Source: Pachypanchax playfairii
Lineage: Eukaryota; Chordata; Actinopteri; Cyprinodontiformes; Aplocheilidae
Assembly: GCA_006937955.1 (NCBI GenBank)
Contig: SSNP01000004.1
Span: 9,414,747-9,478,746 of the forward strand
Reading direction: 5' to 3'
DNA: 64,000 bases
The notes beneath the pieces were generated by a model that did no database searches, was not told the DNA's origin, and saw nothing but the letters and a program-made list of their open reading frames with translations. The position numbers and the translations under genes are program-made. Shown here piece by piece: positions 47,177 through 60,860 of this stretch; positions within the stretch are counted from its first letter, which is position 1, and each line of letters starts with the position of its first letter.

Positions 47177-49659
47177 AAAAATGTTGTTTTTTTTCTCTTA
47201 TATTTGGACTGTGAAACATTTATTTGAAAAAAAAATAAAACACATGTAGAATTTTACATCATTATGACATGATCCTTATAAGATGACACATACTCTACAA
47301 GTGGGTGGTAGTCTATGGTGTGACACATTACAGTCCAATACGGTGGCTTATGCACAAATAACCCCAAAATACCCAGAGATGCACAAGAAAACAGCAGGAA
47401 AGGGTTAATTTTTTATTCTAATAAGGTGCAAATATTTTATTGTATAATACATAAAGCTCTGATTCAGTTAATTATCTGTAGCTTGTGGAGTAGATTGACG
47501 TATTGGCTTGAACTTTGTTGTGTTCTGCTTCTTTGCAGACACATTTCTCACCTCCACAGGGTGCAGTAAGTGCAAAGATACTTTACATAAATAAAAGGCT
47601 CCTTTTTTCCTTATATAACAAGTTGTTTTTTTTTTTTTTTTTAGATAAAACATTTTAATCTCTGGAGAACATGATGTGTAGGTCTAATGTATTGTTGCTT
47701 TAAATTTAGTGGCAATGGAGTAGAAAGTCCTGTGTACGCTTAGTTAAGTGTTAACCGGTTTCGGGGTACTACTGCCCTAATCTCAGCCCTTCTGGACCCC
47801 GTTAATCAGAGGTCAATTCAAGGGATGATAATCCTGATGGAGGTCATGCCCTCAATCATATTTCATTATTTTAGAAAAGTTGCTGCAAGTTCAAGTAAGG
47901 TAGATTCATTTTACTCTTCTAAATCTCTGAGTTACATAGCAGTGAATGTGGGAGTCTTTCTGCTGAAATGTGTTATGTGGCTAAGTTCATTCTGAGCACC
48001 GCTCTTTTGTTCTGTGGGAATTCATACTTCCTGTCCTTTAGCTATTCTGCAGAGACAACATTATGGTTGAAGAATTTGTTCCTTTGATCTGATGTCTTCA
48101 TTATGACGCAACATGGAATTTTTTGTGCAACATTTGAGATCTGAACAGATTTATCCGAGAGGGTATTGCCAAATGGGGGAGAAAATGTAATTGTTTTAAC
48201 CAATTTCTAGTTTTCTGAGATGACATACGGAATTGCTTGTGAAAATACATCTGATCATCCTGAGCGTGAGAACTAAAGCTGATGTGCACGTTTTAACTTA
48301 ATCAGAATAAAGGTTTTAAGGAATTGTTAAATCTTAGAGGATAAATGTGGCAAAGTCCATCAAGAGCATCTGATTTTCAAATGCTTTCTTTAAGAATATC
48401 CTTTCTGATTTCTTGGAATTTTTTGTGATTGTTGATGGAAACATGAAGAACAGCTCAAACTGAGCCTTGCATTAAAGTGTTTTTGATTTGTTGACGTTAT
48501 TTCCATCGTGACCTCTACTTAATGTGGTTACTAGTCATTGCCTCCGAGTTCTAATGGAGTGCCCCCCCCCTTCACTTTCCACTGCAAACTAAAATCTGCT
48601 GTTTTTGGTGTTCTTGTGTGATCAGCATTGGGAAACAATGTTTTGAAGGGTAAAGAAGTGGTGAAAATGGATTAATTACTGCGGTCACTTTGCACTTGCA
48701 GCCCAGGAGACTCACCATAGGACTGAAAGATTCACGCAGACTCCCACTGCTCCTTCCATCTGTCATGTCACACCTATTGTTTCCACCCAGTGCACTTTAG
48801 AAACTCAAAGCTCACAGGTACGTGATCTGACATGTGATGCATTGAAACCTTGCAAGCAAAACCAAAGTGAGGAGGTTAGGGTTATGTGCAGTAAGCGTGA
48901 GGTTAAAGTGTCTTGACAAGAGCTCTAAAACACACCAATGTGTGTGTTAGCTGCTCTATATGAAAGCCCCACTGGGTTTGCCATATCTTTTGACTGTAAG
49001 CTCCCTACCCAAGTAGGAATGTCAGCACAGCAAAGCAATGTCCTCTGGCCTCTCGGTGGTCTGTCATTCACTCAGTGGGCTTTTTTCTTCTCCCCTTTGT
49101 GATAACACTTCCGTCCTCCTTTTTCTCTGCTTCTACAGGAATTTTCAACATGTCTCTCTGGTGAGTGAAACATTCAAGTGTTCTCGCACCAGTGCTTTCT
49201 CACTGCAACACATTGGCACTGACCTGAATTGAGAGACAAGTAATGTTATCAGAGTCCGGCACATAGCTTTGTCATGCTCCGCAGCCACATGAAACACTAA
49301 GAGGAACTCGATCACATCATCTCGGGTTATTAGATTCTGCAAGACATGAAAGGACATGATGTAACTTGGGATAATTCTCTAAAAATGTGCAGTCATACTG
49401 TGAACTGCATTTAAGGTTAACGCTGTCTCTCTTTGATTTGTGTTTTTTACATATTGGACAGTTTCATGTTTGTCCAGTGTGCATGTTAAGATCAGCGCTC
49501 TCTGACCCAATATTCATTACTTTTTGTCAAAGTAAACAGATGTAAATTTTTGCCCAAATCAGGGACTTGAGATGGATCCTAGTGGGTATAAGATGATCCC
49601 TGTTGAGTTTAACGAGCCCAGTTCAGTTGGAAAAGAACATATTTCACGCATAAAAAATA
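47177..49659. other. Intergenic between the two 0.3-kb copies
   Basis: AT-rich, with a poly(T) run near 47625-47642 and a poly(C) run near 48562. No gene-like frame or recognised repeat. Confidence 0.55.
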
Positions 49660-49863
49660 AAGAATAATGGACTAGATTTATTTAGTGCTTTTCAATGCAC
49701 CCAAAGGGCTTTACAGTGAATCTATTATTCATTCACACAGTCACACTCTGGTGGTAAACTACCGCCACAGTTTCCCAGAGGCGGTCTGACACAGGAGATG
49801 CTGCCATTTGGCACCATCAGCCACTCCGACAAATACCAACATTCAGACATGGACAACGCAGGT
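49660..49863 (+). repeat. Teleost dispersed repeat directly before 0.3-kb copy 2
   Basis: The run TTTATTTAGTGCTTTTCAAT, then AAAGGGCTTTACAGTGAATC, CATTCACACAGTCACACTCT and GGCACCATCAGCCACTCCGA follows the pattern of a widespread teleost repeat ('agcgcttttc...aaagcgctttacac...cattcacacac', from memory). It joins the second 0.3-kb copy without a gap. Confidence 0.65.
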
Positions 49864-50164
49864 GAGATGTCAGTTTCTGGCATTTTTTCACCACTTCTAT
49901 CATCGTCTCGGAGCTCAGATGTACAACGGAAACAGAAACTGGGTTATGCAGCAGATCTCATTTGTCTGCGCAGAACAACGTTGTCTTGTCCACCTCCGTT
50001 GCTTTGATACGGAAACAGGTTTCATTTTAAAGTTAGTCGAAAACCAAAATCTGTAACCTTCTAGGTTCACATGGTTTAGATCATTAACCTTTCCAAGCAT
50101 GAATCAAGGTTTTACAAATTTTTCATTCATCTTTAGCCAATAAAAATACATGTATACTTTTCAA
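49864..50164. repeat. Dispersed 0.3-kb repeat, copy 2
   Basis: Same orientation as copy 1, 3 kb away, with only a few substitutions plus one 8-base indel over about 300 bp. The flanks differ completely from copy 1, so these are two insertions of one element or a segmental copy, not a tandem array. Confidence 0.9.
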
Positions 50165-53100
50165 GGGTCTTTCCTAAGGACACAGTAGTAGTAAGTTACT
50201 AGAATAGAACTGCGTTAGAACTGCCAACCTTCCAATTATTGAATGACCTGCCACCTCACACATGGATACATGCAGTATGACATAAAATGGAAAATGTTTT
50301 GTCCCATCTTAATACAATCTGCTTAGAGGCTAATAAATTAAGGGAAAAATGAAACTGCTGTGATACTGACTCATCATATATTTCATTGATGTGTTTTGAA
50401 TATTCCTTAATTAACATTACTTAATGTTGATACTAATTACGATGCTGAATATCAAGGGTGGTATTATTTTCTTACAATATTTACCATTTCAGAACTGTTT
50501 CAATATGTTTTTGTGAAACAGCTTTAATTCATTACTTTTTATAATGTTGTACTGTCAACAGGCTTCAGGAAAATGAGATCACATCCTCCTACGAGGTGAA
50601 TGATTTGGTTTATCAAGTCCAATTTTTCAAACAGAGATGAGCGAACCAGAGATTAAAGAAACTAATTAAAACGGATAACATCACCAGGCAGATTTTAAAT
50701 GAAAACACTTTAATAATGCTGTCACTTTTTTCTCTTGTAGCACAGCTTTTGTCTTGCAGGACTGCCAGTATTCATGTATTAGAAAAGCAGATTTTCATGT
50801 TTTACTTTTCAAAAGTACTGTTCAGTGAATAAAAACACCCTTACACCCCAAAAGATGCTTATTTTGATCCTTTTTTCTGTTGTGGGATTGCAAAAGTTTC
50901 ACTTAATTCAATCTAATTATATTTTAACCCCAAGGGTGAAATTAGATAATAAGTGTACCTCTGACAGCAACAGATGCACAGTGAAATATCTATTTACAAT
51001 CATATAAGGGTGGATAATTTTTTTTTGTTCTAAAAATGTAACTGGGTTTGAATTTAAAGGTGTTTTTGTGATGGCAAAGGTTACAATTTTTACATCCTTT
51101 CCTCACCCGGGGATAAAACCTTCCACTTTTGAGGGAATCTCAAAATAAATCCTGCAGGCAGTCTTCAATCGAGGGGGAGAGTTACCCTCACCGCAGGCAG
51201 AAATCAACTCTGACGTACTCTTCACCAGCTCAGCTCCACATGACTGTTTATGACACACAGTGAAAGCTTTTGGATCGCTGGGCCACCATACTATCAAGAT
51301 AAACACTGCAGGCTACATTTCCAGCTAACCAACAAGTGTTTCAAATGGGACCTGCTGGACATTTAAAGCAAGAAACTTAAAAATTTTAGTTTTTTTTATT
51401 ATTAATTTCAGTGAGTAAATGAGAAACAGTGTAATTGTTTTTGTCAAATAATATAAAGGTTAAAAATGCTTGTTTATTTTCTGTTGTGCAGCCAAGTCAC
51501 ATAAGCAAACAGAAACATCTACTACCATATTAAAGAGTGTAAGTTAAGTCAGTGACAATATTACCCGTTTAACTATTTATTATAATTTTGTTGCTTTTTA
51601 TTTAATGTTTAAATGCCATTTGGTTACATTTATGTAACAAAATCATTTGGCTATAGGGTGAGGGAAAAAATCACTTCTCTAATCTAAACAGAGATCTCTC
51701 CAATATTCACTAAAAATGACATGAAAACCAAGCAGTTTTCCTTTTCTGGAAATAAGCCAGAGATCTAGTGATTTAATAAACTGACAATATTAAAGAAATT
51801 AGAAACTGGAGACCTGATTTTAAGACCACATCTGTAGTGTGGTGACTGGTTCAGAAAGATGAAATGGCAGCACCCATAATTGAATATTAAGGCTTCACAT
51901 TGTATAATGGAGGCTGACAGAGATGTTTTACATGGTAAAGATACAGTAAGATGCTATGTTTAGTTTTTACATTTTTATAAAATGTTTAGTTTAGGTTAAT
52001 TAAAAACGTTGCTTAGGTCAAACTTAACCCTTTTTATACATAATTGGATACTAATATTTGCCCTTCGCTGTTCTCCATTAGAGTGTACACTTCATACAAG
52101 GTAGTCCTAATATTAAGTCCAGTCAAGCTTTCAGTTGTACTTCTCACATCTCTGCTAATATGTTTGTGTTTTTTTTCTTCTTGATGTATTCATAATTTAC
52201 AGAGATGTTATCAAACAACATGGTCAAGATCAGGGTCTTACTATCATCAGTGTTATTTTTATGTAATTGTGTTTGGATTCTGGTGTTTTTATACTTTTGT
52301 CTATTTTTTCTTTTATGATTATAATTAATAATTAAAGTGGCAAAAAATGATCACAATAAATGAGGTGAATTAATTTCATATTTGTGACTGTTTCAGTTTC
52401 AAATATTCAAAGAATAGGATGCCATACTTCAGTAAAAAAAAAAAAAAATCTATATATATATTATGTAAGTAACTGGATTAGAAGGCTGATTTTCAAGTTT
52501 TCTCATATAAGGAACACCACGCTCTGAATGTAAATATCCTCTCTGCATAAAAAGGAGGCTGAATACATTTTCACACCACCAAAGATTACTTGAAGAAGAC
52601 ATGGATAGAAACAGGCTCTGGTTTCTGCTTTATTTTCAGAAGGGAGGCATTTTCTTGATCCCTCTGGGGGTGGGCACTTTTGCAAAAACCTTGTTGTGTA
52701 AGGAGTTGAGTAAAATTATTAGTATTGTTAACTGTTAATTAAAAGTATTTTACTGTTAAATGTTTTACAGCTGTGAAAAAAAAGGAGAAACCATTTATAA
52801 GGATTTTTTAAATCCTCTCTAAGCATAAACATAAACATATCAATATCCCTTCAAAGACAGAACTTGATAGGTTTACATGCAGAAGCATCTCCTTCAGTAT
52901 TGAAGTGCTGGTGGAGATAAGCCTCTGAAGACTTGTAAATGGTTTGAGTGATCATGGTGTGATGCAGATAATGCTGTGTCAGCTGTCATAAAAGTGTGTG
53001 TTTGTGTGTGTGGAGGCTGTTTGGTGGAAAAAATATGCCACCTGCATTAGAATTAGAGCTACCATCTCCAAGCACTATAACACACAATATAATTCATCCC

Positions 53101-56100
53101 ATATAGACAGAAAGACGTTGCCAAATGTAATTTAAGCTTGAGCTCTCTGCACTATCTAAAATAGGATGAAATCTATTTGACATTTGAATTCTGGGACACC
53201 GTTAAAAATATTCTTTTGCTGAAACTAATGCAAATAAAGAAGAGGAAAAAATGTAGATGAGAGACAAAGCGATGAAAACTCCTCAGGTGAAAGCAGTTGA
53301 TATATTGTAACTTCTATATCGCTGTTTCTGCACAGTGAACCCAAAGAGATAAAATGCCATTACAGCTGAAATCTAGTCGGCTTAATTATATGAATGTCAG
53401 AATATGCTGCAGTAACTGCTCAACAGAAATCCCTTTGTGTGTGTTGATTTCAGCGAGCACCCGTCTCTTAATGCTGCTGCTGCTGCAAGAAATAACTGAA
53501 CCTGCATGCTCCCTGTGGCTGTGTTAAATTTGATGTTTCTGCTCTTATACCCTGTCTGCCAAGAGCAGGGTTTGTTTTGAGAGACTGGGTCAAGACAGGA
53601 GCAGCTTAAATATCCGTTCTACTTAAACAAGGGACGTCACAGAGGCAAAGCTTTGGGTAAAAATGATCTGCTCCAGCAACACACTGCTTTCTTTCTTGCA
53701 CTCAGGATGCAGTTTGATTAAACTTGTCAACAGTCCTCATCTCCTCTACTTCCGATCTGAATGCAATCACCCCTGGATGCACCCACTGCTGCTGATCCCC
53801 ACCACTCACCTCAGGTCAGTCTCACAGCTCGCTGCTTTGTTCCACCACCGCCGTACAGCTAACCTCAGCAGCACTGAAAATATGGCATTATCATATTATT
53901 TATGAGGGCTGGCCTTCGGGGATGCAGCTCAAGCAAGAATACCAATTGAGCTTTCCTACCATCCTGCTCTCCGGCCTGCCTCTTGGGTTAGGCACTTACA
54001 CTCCTCCTCCCCGGATAGTGTGTTATCTTCAAGCTGTGGATCAGAAGGTGATATTTATTGGCTATTTAAGTGGACACTGTGTTTACACTTTACTGCAGGT
54101 GTCTTGTCAGTGTCCTAAATTTGCAACTCAGGGGAAAACAAACCTTAAACTTGATTCCTGTGTTGTTGAGACTGTCTCCTGTTTGATGATTTCCAGTCAC
54201 TTCCTGTTAATGCAGGGATTTAGTTAATACACCCCAATTTTCCACGGTGGCTTCCTGATGGCACAGCGAGGATATAATCTAGTGTCTGTCATGGCTGCAG
54301 ACAATCCACCAGCCTGTTCACTGGGATGTGAAACACAAAGGTTTCCTCAGCATTTGGACTGACAGATTACATTGTTAGCAGAAAGTCATTATTTCCAGAA
54401 AACACACTAATGTGCGGTGGCTGTCCTAAACTGAGACCTTTTACTCAGCTTCCCGTCACATGATATTGTTTCAGTGTCTGTACTCGGATGGAAGAAACAA
54501 ATGGGACTAAAATAATCTCAGCAGCTGAATCTCATTGATCAGCACAACACATGTTTGTTTGTTTGTTTGTTTTTTGAAATGCTCCTGATATTTGTTAATC
54601 AACAAATAAGTGTCTCATATCACAGCTAAAATTATTTTAAGGCATATTTTAGCCATTATGAGTTTTTCCATGAACATTTTGTTAATATCTTGCAAATGAA
54701 TAAAAGGATTCACTCCAACTGAACGGATCGCTAAAGCTAAAGCTGGATTCATTCAGTTACGTCATGCCGGAAATGGTGTTGGGTTGTTTGGCTGACCAAT
54801 CACAGATGTGCGTTCCTCTGACACGTCGGAGCTGCATTGGTATGAAACCAGCTTAAGTCCAAAGCAGGTTGCTGCCATCTTAAAAATGGCTTCAGTCCCA
54901 TGTAAACATGAACCACTGAAAAAAAATGTAACTTCATAAATCAGTAGTATCTCTTATTTAAATTACACATGCTCAATAAGAAAAAAAAGTGTATTTTTTT
55001 GTGATAAAGAATTAATCAAATCTGAAATCTGAAACATCACATGGCTGAGCAGTGAAAGTGAAAGGGGGGATTATTTACTTACAAAAGGAGAAACTAACTG
55101 ACTTTATTGTGTCAGCTTGTAGTGAGTCAAGATGATGAACAATACATCACACCAGAACATAAAAACATGTTGCGTGTCCTTTGAACTGTAAGATAATCTG
55201 GTTAAATCTCTTTAGAAATAATTTCACAAATCTCAGTGAACCTGTTCTCATGTTCCAACCCCCCCCCCCATTTTTAACAAGCTAATACCACATTCAGTTT
55301 GTATATGCATCTCACCTAGGATGCATAAATGCGTTGCAGAAACATGGTAGAAATTGCGTCATCTTCCTGCGTGTATTTTCTCTCCCACTGTCCTCAACTG
55401 GAAAAATCCTGAGAAGCAAGAGGTTGCATGGTGGAAGGAGCTGCGTCTCGGGAACACAGTCTTCCTTTCATGCCTCATTCATTCACTTTATCGCCTCATT
55501 AGATGAATGTGAAGGTGTGGTGCAGAAGCCCTGTCACCCTGAGACAAAAAAGGGAGGAGGCACACTCCATCTTCTCCTCCCCTGGCTCAGCTTAGACCCC
55601 CCCGACAGCCGCCACCCAGCTTGTGAGCTGCCACAGAAGAAGGCTTTATCTCAGCACAAGACTGCTTTTTTCTCATTGCCTCCTAACAAAAGTCAGAATG
55701 AAATGACTCACTTCCTTTTTATTTTGTGGACTTTAAAAGAATTACTCATGAGATAAAAGCAGATCTCCCACAAAAATTAAAAATGTCGTGCTGTGGAGAT
55801 CACAAAATACTTTGTTATTCATAAAAGCCTCAAATCTCAAATTATCTTCAAACAAAAGCCCTGAGTCATTCATGATTATATATTTTTTGTTTTTATCTGC
55901 AGTGTTTGGTCACATTTTTCCACTATATAATCCTCATTTTTGCACAGTCAGTGTACTTACAATAAGATGTTATGAAATGTAATAAATCTAAACAGATCTA
56001 ACAAAATACAGCCATGTAGACCGAGGTGGAAAAGAAATACTAAGATTTGTCCATATATCTTTATTTAATTCTGCCCAGGTTCCCCATCTGTCTTAAACCT

Positions 56101-57899
56101 GTTGCTGCCTTCTGGGTAAAAAGGTTAGTTGTGTGGATCATAAAATGGTTTACAACAGGACGTCCGTCAAAGCTGCCTTGGATACATGAACCAGATGACA
56201 CCGGTTACACAAACTGCCTTGAATATGGTAAAATTAAATTTCTCTTATATCTGGAAGATACAAGTTTAAAGAAGTGTTGCTATGATATAACAGTTGTACA
56301 TATAATTTGCAGTGATTGGGAACTGAGGACAGACTGTCATCATTCACTGTATCAGACTGTCACAGCAGGAAATAAATGGAGCTTTTCATTTCATGTGTCA
56401 AGGTCTCATACGGCCTGCAGAGACAGCATTGTAAAAGTTTTTAGAAGCTCCATCATCATGCTGTATCTTTTTATTGATTTGCTTTGGGCTCACGTTGTCT
56501 TGAATCACTTCACTGCAAATTGCCTTCATATTATTGGACATACGGCCCCAGCACAGGCATTTCTACCATCATTTATTTGATGAGTGCTGGCTTAAAATTA
56601 CTTTTTGCTGAGAATAACAAGTGCTACTAATGAGGAAAGTTCTTCGATTTTTTTTTTCATTGTAATATTTCAATACAAACATATACAGCAAAATCCACTG
56701 GTTAAATGTTATTTGTCTTTTAAGAGCTGTTTGAACAAAATGAAATGGTATTTAGAACTGCTGAGGTGAGGTCCGCTTGATGACATACAGTTTTCACTGA
56801 TTTTCCTGTAAAAAAAGAGGTTGGTGAGGTTTCCCTTCTCCTCCAAAAGGGCCCGACACTGCTCTGCTTTCTGCATCAAGTCTGAAATTTGATGAAGCTT
56901 TTCATTTGCTGCAACATTACACCTGGTGTGCACGTCAGGTCAAGATTATTCCTACATTTTCTAGGAAATGATGACAATGAAAAACGTCTGTGTTTCACAG
57001 AAAAGGGAAAGTGAATGATTCATGGTGTAAGACAGATAAGTTCTCTAACTGATCAGATCACGTCAGAGAAGCTGAAAAAAACAAACAAAACAAGACACTA
57101 AATCAACTGTTTAAGTTATAGCTTTAAACATGAGACATCATCGTGCTGAAAGTAAATTAAAAGATTACCCTCATTTATGGAGATGTGTGGTTTTGACTGT
57201 AACCATCATCTGCACTTAGAGTAATAAATGTCTGTAATGGCCCCAGGTCTCAGAATTTCTGAAGCAATTTTATTTCCATGTAATATCTTTATCTTTTCGT
57301 CTTTTAGTGGTCTGCTAAATCCCCATTGATTTTATGTAAAAGCTTTAATGCAAATTTTATTGGAATCTAAAGTCTCAAGATGCACTTTGACATTTCCTTC
57401 CTTCTTTCTGAAACATCAGTCTGGATCTCAGCAGACTCGAGATGTGGATGCAGGGTGTGTTTTTAATGTAAGAACCTGCTGATGTTGTAGTGTTGTCTGT
57501 TTATTGATGCAACAGTCATTAAGATGTTACCTTGTGAAATGTCAGAAAGTAACAGAGATGTGAAAAAAAAAACAAAAAAACTGCTTTGGATTCAGAAAGT
57601 GTCAAGGCAGAAGCATCACTCCTTAGGAAGCAGATTCATCTCACAGAAGACGTGCTTAAATAATTTATCATGAGCTCCAATGTTTGGCCTGCTTTTATTA
57701 TTATTATTTTTAGGATAAATATTTGGGTTGTTGTACATCTCTAGAGGTAGAATTGTTGCTGATCCGAAGGAAAGAAAATTAAAATGTAACCATGGGTTAT
57801 TTTTGTGGCATACATCAAATATTTCCTGTTCTTAAAAATGTATCTTCTCCCTTACAGTACCTTCATGTCATCCCCCCCCCCTTTAATTTTATTTATTTA
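50165..57899. other. Intergenic, no gene convincingly seen
   Basis: This holds the two longest non-gene open frames (55334-55756, 140 codons; 56047-56580, 177 codons). Neither shows a domain, signal peptide or splice context. A GC-richer patch at 54715-54900 has a CCAAT box (GACCAATCACAG) and a YY1-like GCTGCCATCTT, possibly a repeat. Confidence 0.5.
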
Positions 57900-58125
57900 G
57901 CTCAGTGAGTTCTTTTTTTACTGGCTGTGAAATTAATCAAATTAGGATTTATGATTTTGCTTTAATTGGGGAAATCAATTCACTAACACTAGCACTGTAG
58001 TTAATGAATCTGAAATGATTTACTTTTGTGCTCCCACGCAGCCAGATTTTAATTTGTCGTCTCTTAGTTTTTGCTTATTTTAATAAAAGCGAGCACATAA
58101 ATCCAGCTGATGCCGACACAAAGTT
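57900..58125. other. Candidate conserved non-coding element rich in homeodomain cores
   Basis: Dense TAAT cores (GAAATTAATCAAATTAGG, CTTTAATTGGGG, GTAGTTAATGAATC, TTTTAATTTG) in a block of unusually even complexity, ending before a poly(T) run. No open frame. Function inferred from texture only. Confidence 0.3.
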
Positions 58126-58773
58126 GTTGTTTTTTTTTTTAGTGAATTAGGATTTATGTTTTTATCGTTTGGGAAATAACATAAAGGAAATAGAAAACTT
58201 AATATTTCAGCTCATGTAACAACTGAAGTTTACCACTGGGCATCAGGTCACAGGGTGCAACACATACTTTATATTTGAGACAATGACTCAGGTTGACCTT
58301 TGACCTCTTTGTAACGTTATAAAAGAAATGTGCCTGATTCATTAATAGGGAGCAGTCTGTTGGTTTAAAATAACCGTCAGACAAGATTTCTTGACTCTGA
58401 CACTTTTTCAGAACTTTTAGAAGCTGTAACAAATCCTTCTCCTGCAAACTGTTCTCATTACAGTCAGTTTAAATGAGACATCTCAACCTTAAAAGCTGCC
58501 CTTATTAAAAGTTGCAACAACAGGTGCTCTCAGATTTAAGGTTTTTAAATGGACCTTTCAAGCTGAATTACTCTGCCTCAGGCAGGAGTAGTTTAGTGTA
58601 ATTTTAAGGGTGTTTATAATTTTAACAGAGTTTTTCTGTTTCTGAAAGAGTCCAAAACATTAATTAGACTGCAAATATTGTTCAGTGATGAGAAAATAGG
58701 TCCAATTAAAGATTGAAAAGGTTCAATTAAAGATGCAACTGCCCTAAGCAACAAAAACAAAAAAAAGCTCAGA

Positions 58774-58800
58774 GGTGTGTGTGTGCGTGTGTGTGTGTGT
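58774..58800 (+). repeat. Interrupted (GT)13 microsatellite
   Basis: GT repeat with one GC interruption in intergenic DNA. Confidence 0.95.
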
Positions 58801-58974
58801 AAACTTTCAGATAAGAAAACTGCTAATTTCAGAATTAATGTGTTGTCACTAGTGTTTGGCATTACTGAAGTTTAAAAATATTATTTCACAATAACAATAT
58901 TTTAAGAACTGCACACAGAAAAAAGTCTCTTGAAAAATGTGTAAAATGTCATGTGTGTGTCTCTGCGGTGAAAG

Positions 58975-59135
58975 CGGTGCTTATGAGTCGTAATTGTCTC
59001 TATGCTAAGTGATTATATAATTAGTTTGGCATTCACAAAATATCATAATCATTACCACCTGGTAGGTCTTCCTGTTGTCGTAATTTAGGTAATTACTCAC
59101 ACTTTTTAGTCATTTGGTGGATTGTTTCATTCCAA
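58975..59135. other. Candidate conserved non-coding element
   Basis: CGTAATTG, ATATAATTAG, TCATAATCATTA, an E-box CACCTG at 59056-59061 and TCGTAATTTAGGTAATTACT lie within 160 bp. Closely packed homeodomain cores with an E-box are typical of developmental enhancers; conservation untested. Confidence 0.3.
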
Positions 59136-59359
59136 ACAAGAAAAATGCCATGTATGTTTCCTTCCAGTCAATCCAAAATGTTTTTAAATCTCTCCTTCAA
59201 AAATTCCAATTTCAGCTTTGGAGTTCTGACAAATCAATTTACATTACTCCACATGCTTAAGAGCTGTGTTTAGTTTTAGTAAGAATTACAACTTGAAAAT
59301 ACCAGAATAAACAAATGTGTAAGAAGGCTTAGAAATTTCACAATGTCTGTAAAAATTTG

Positions 59360-59449
59360 ATGGATGGATGGATGGATGGATGGATGGATGGATGGATGGA
59401 TGGATGGATGGATGGATGGATGGATGGATGGATGGATGGATGGATGGAT
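59360..59449 (+). repeat. (GATG)n microsatellite, about 22 units
   Basis: Uninterrupted TGGA/GATG tetranucleotide ending in GATAGAG. An open frame on the minus strand with HPSI repeats is only the translation of this array. Confidence 0.97.
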
Positions 59450-60639
59450 AGAGTGGGAGTGGTGAGGAAACTGGAAGGCCAGCTGCTTCACGCTGTTATT
59501 ACTTAAAGCTTTTTTTCACATCGCTCGTTAGCAATGCATCAGATCGCGGCCATGGAGAAAGGGAATGTGGGCTTGGAGGACCTTGATCTTTTCATCCACA
59601 TGTATCTGGAACTGTTAACTGATTATGGCATTTTTAACTGTAAGTTTAATAACCTCCAGCAATGACAACTGATATGTTTGGCAACACCTCAGTGACCCTT
59701 TGGAAATCTTTACTTCAACAGCCTTGTCTCAGACATTACAGCACAACCCCAAGATAAATTAATTGTCAGAGCAGAATTAGTTAAATGAGACTTATAATTC
59801 ACAGTTTATTAAAAATAAACCCATTATACTTTTGATTTTAAACCATTAAAGAACATCATGTAATGTCAATGTCCCTTGTCACTGAAAATGAAATTTATTT
59901 AAACAGCCATACATCTAACAAAACCCAACATGATGCCTCAGTTCCATTCTTTGTGAATGAATTACTGATAAGATCCCCAATAACTGACCAACTGAAGCAA
60001 ATGAGACCTAATCCTCAACGAGACCTGAACCAATTAGTTAACCTAATTTGAGCAGGTTCCTGCTGATCTATTCTTTGCAGTAACAGGATTTCACCTCACA
60101 GTCAAACAGCCATGTTTTTCACACAGGTTGCTTCACAAAGCCGAGTTCACTGCAGTGTTATTCCTCCACGAGCAGTGAGCCACATAAAGCAGGGACCTCC
60201 CTCAGGAGATAGAGAGCATTTCATTTCATACTGACACATTCACCTCTATCCTCTCCATTCCACTGAGGGCTGCTGGGGTTGACAACCATGGGGAAATGAA
60301 AGAAGAGTTCATGCTTTTGCCCGAATCAAAACAATATGAAAGCTATATTTGTGACCAAGAAGCAAAGCTGTTAACAAAATTGCTTGCAACTCTTCAGACG
60401 GATGAGTTATTCATGTTTTATTTTATCATCCCTACTCAATCACGGACTTGCTTTTATTTCAAAATAGCTTGAGGAATCATCTCTCGCTAAATAAATGGTA
60501 AACACAAAGATTGTAAGAGCAAAAGTCTGTTTGCACATAAGGAATAAAATTGTAATAGCTTGTTTAATTCTCTTCTTATTTAGATGGAGAAGGTGAACAA
60601 TATACTGTAGCTTTGTTTGCCTTTTGGTCAAGTCCAGGT

Positions 60640-60860
60640 CAGCCTTCTAATAAAGCACACACAGGGGCTGGCAGCAGTCAAATAAATTGGATTTTATATG
60701 CTTGTTGTGAATATAAGGCTCATTCAATCTGGGGGCCGCTTTGCACTTTTTAGAGCATTCATGACACCCTCAGGCTTTTCATCACCGGCAAAGCTCAGGC
60801 ATATCACTTCTCATTATTTCTTGCTGAATCTTTCAATCTTGCAAATTCAAGGTAAAACAC
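60640..60860. other. Candidate conserved non-coding element
   Basis: High-complexity block including TCAATCTGGGGGCCGCTTTG and TCATCACCGGCAAAGCTCAG, with no open frame or repeat. Conservation untested. Confidence 0.25.

Noticed and set aside
55334..55756. 140-codon open frame
   Set aside because: No recognisable motif; Ser/His/Leu-rich composition expected from non-coding GC-richer DNA.
56047..56580. 177-codon open frame, longest in the window
   Set aside because: No signal peptide, domain or gene-like context; rich in Cys, His and Ile as in random translation. I cannot fully exclude it.
59276..59491. Protein with HPSI repeats on the minus strand
   Set aside because: Translation of the (GATG)n microsatellite.
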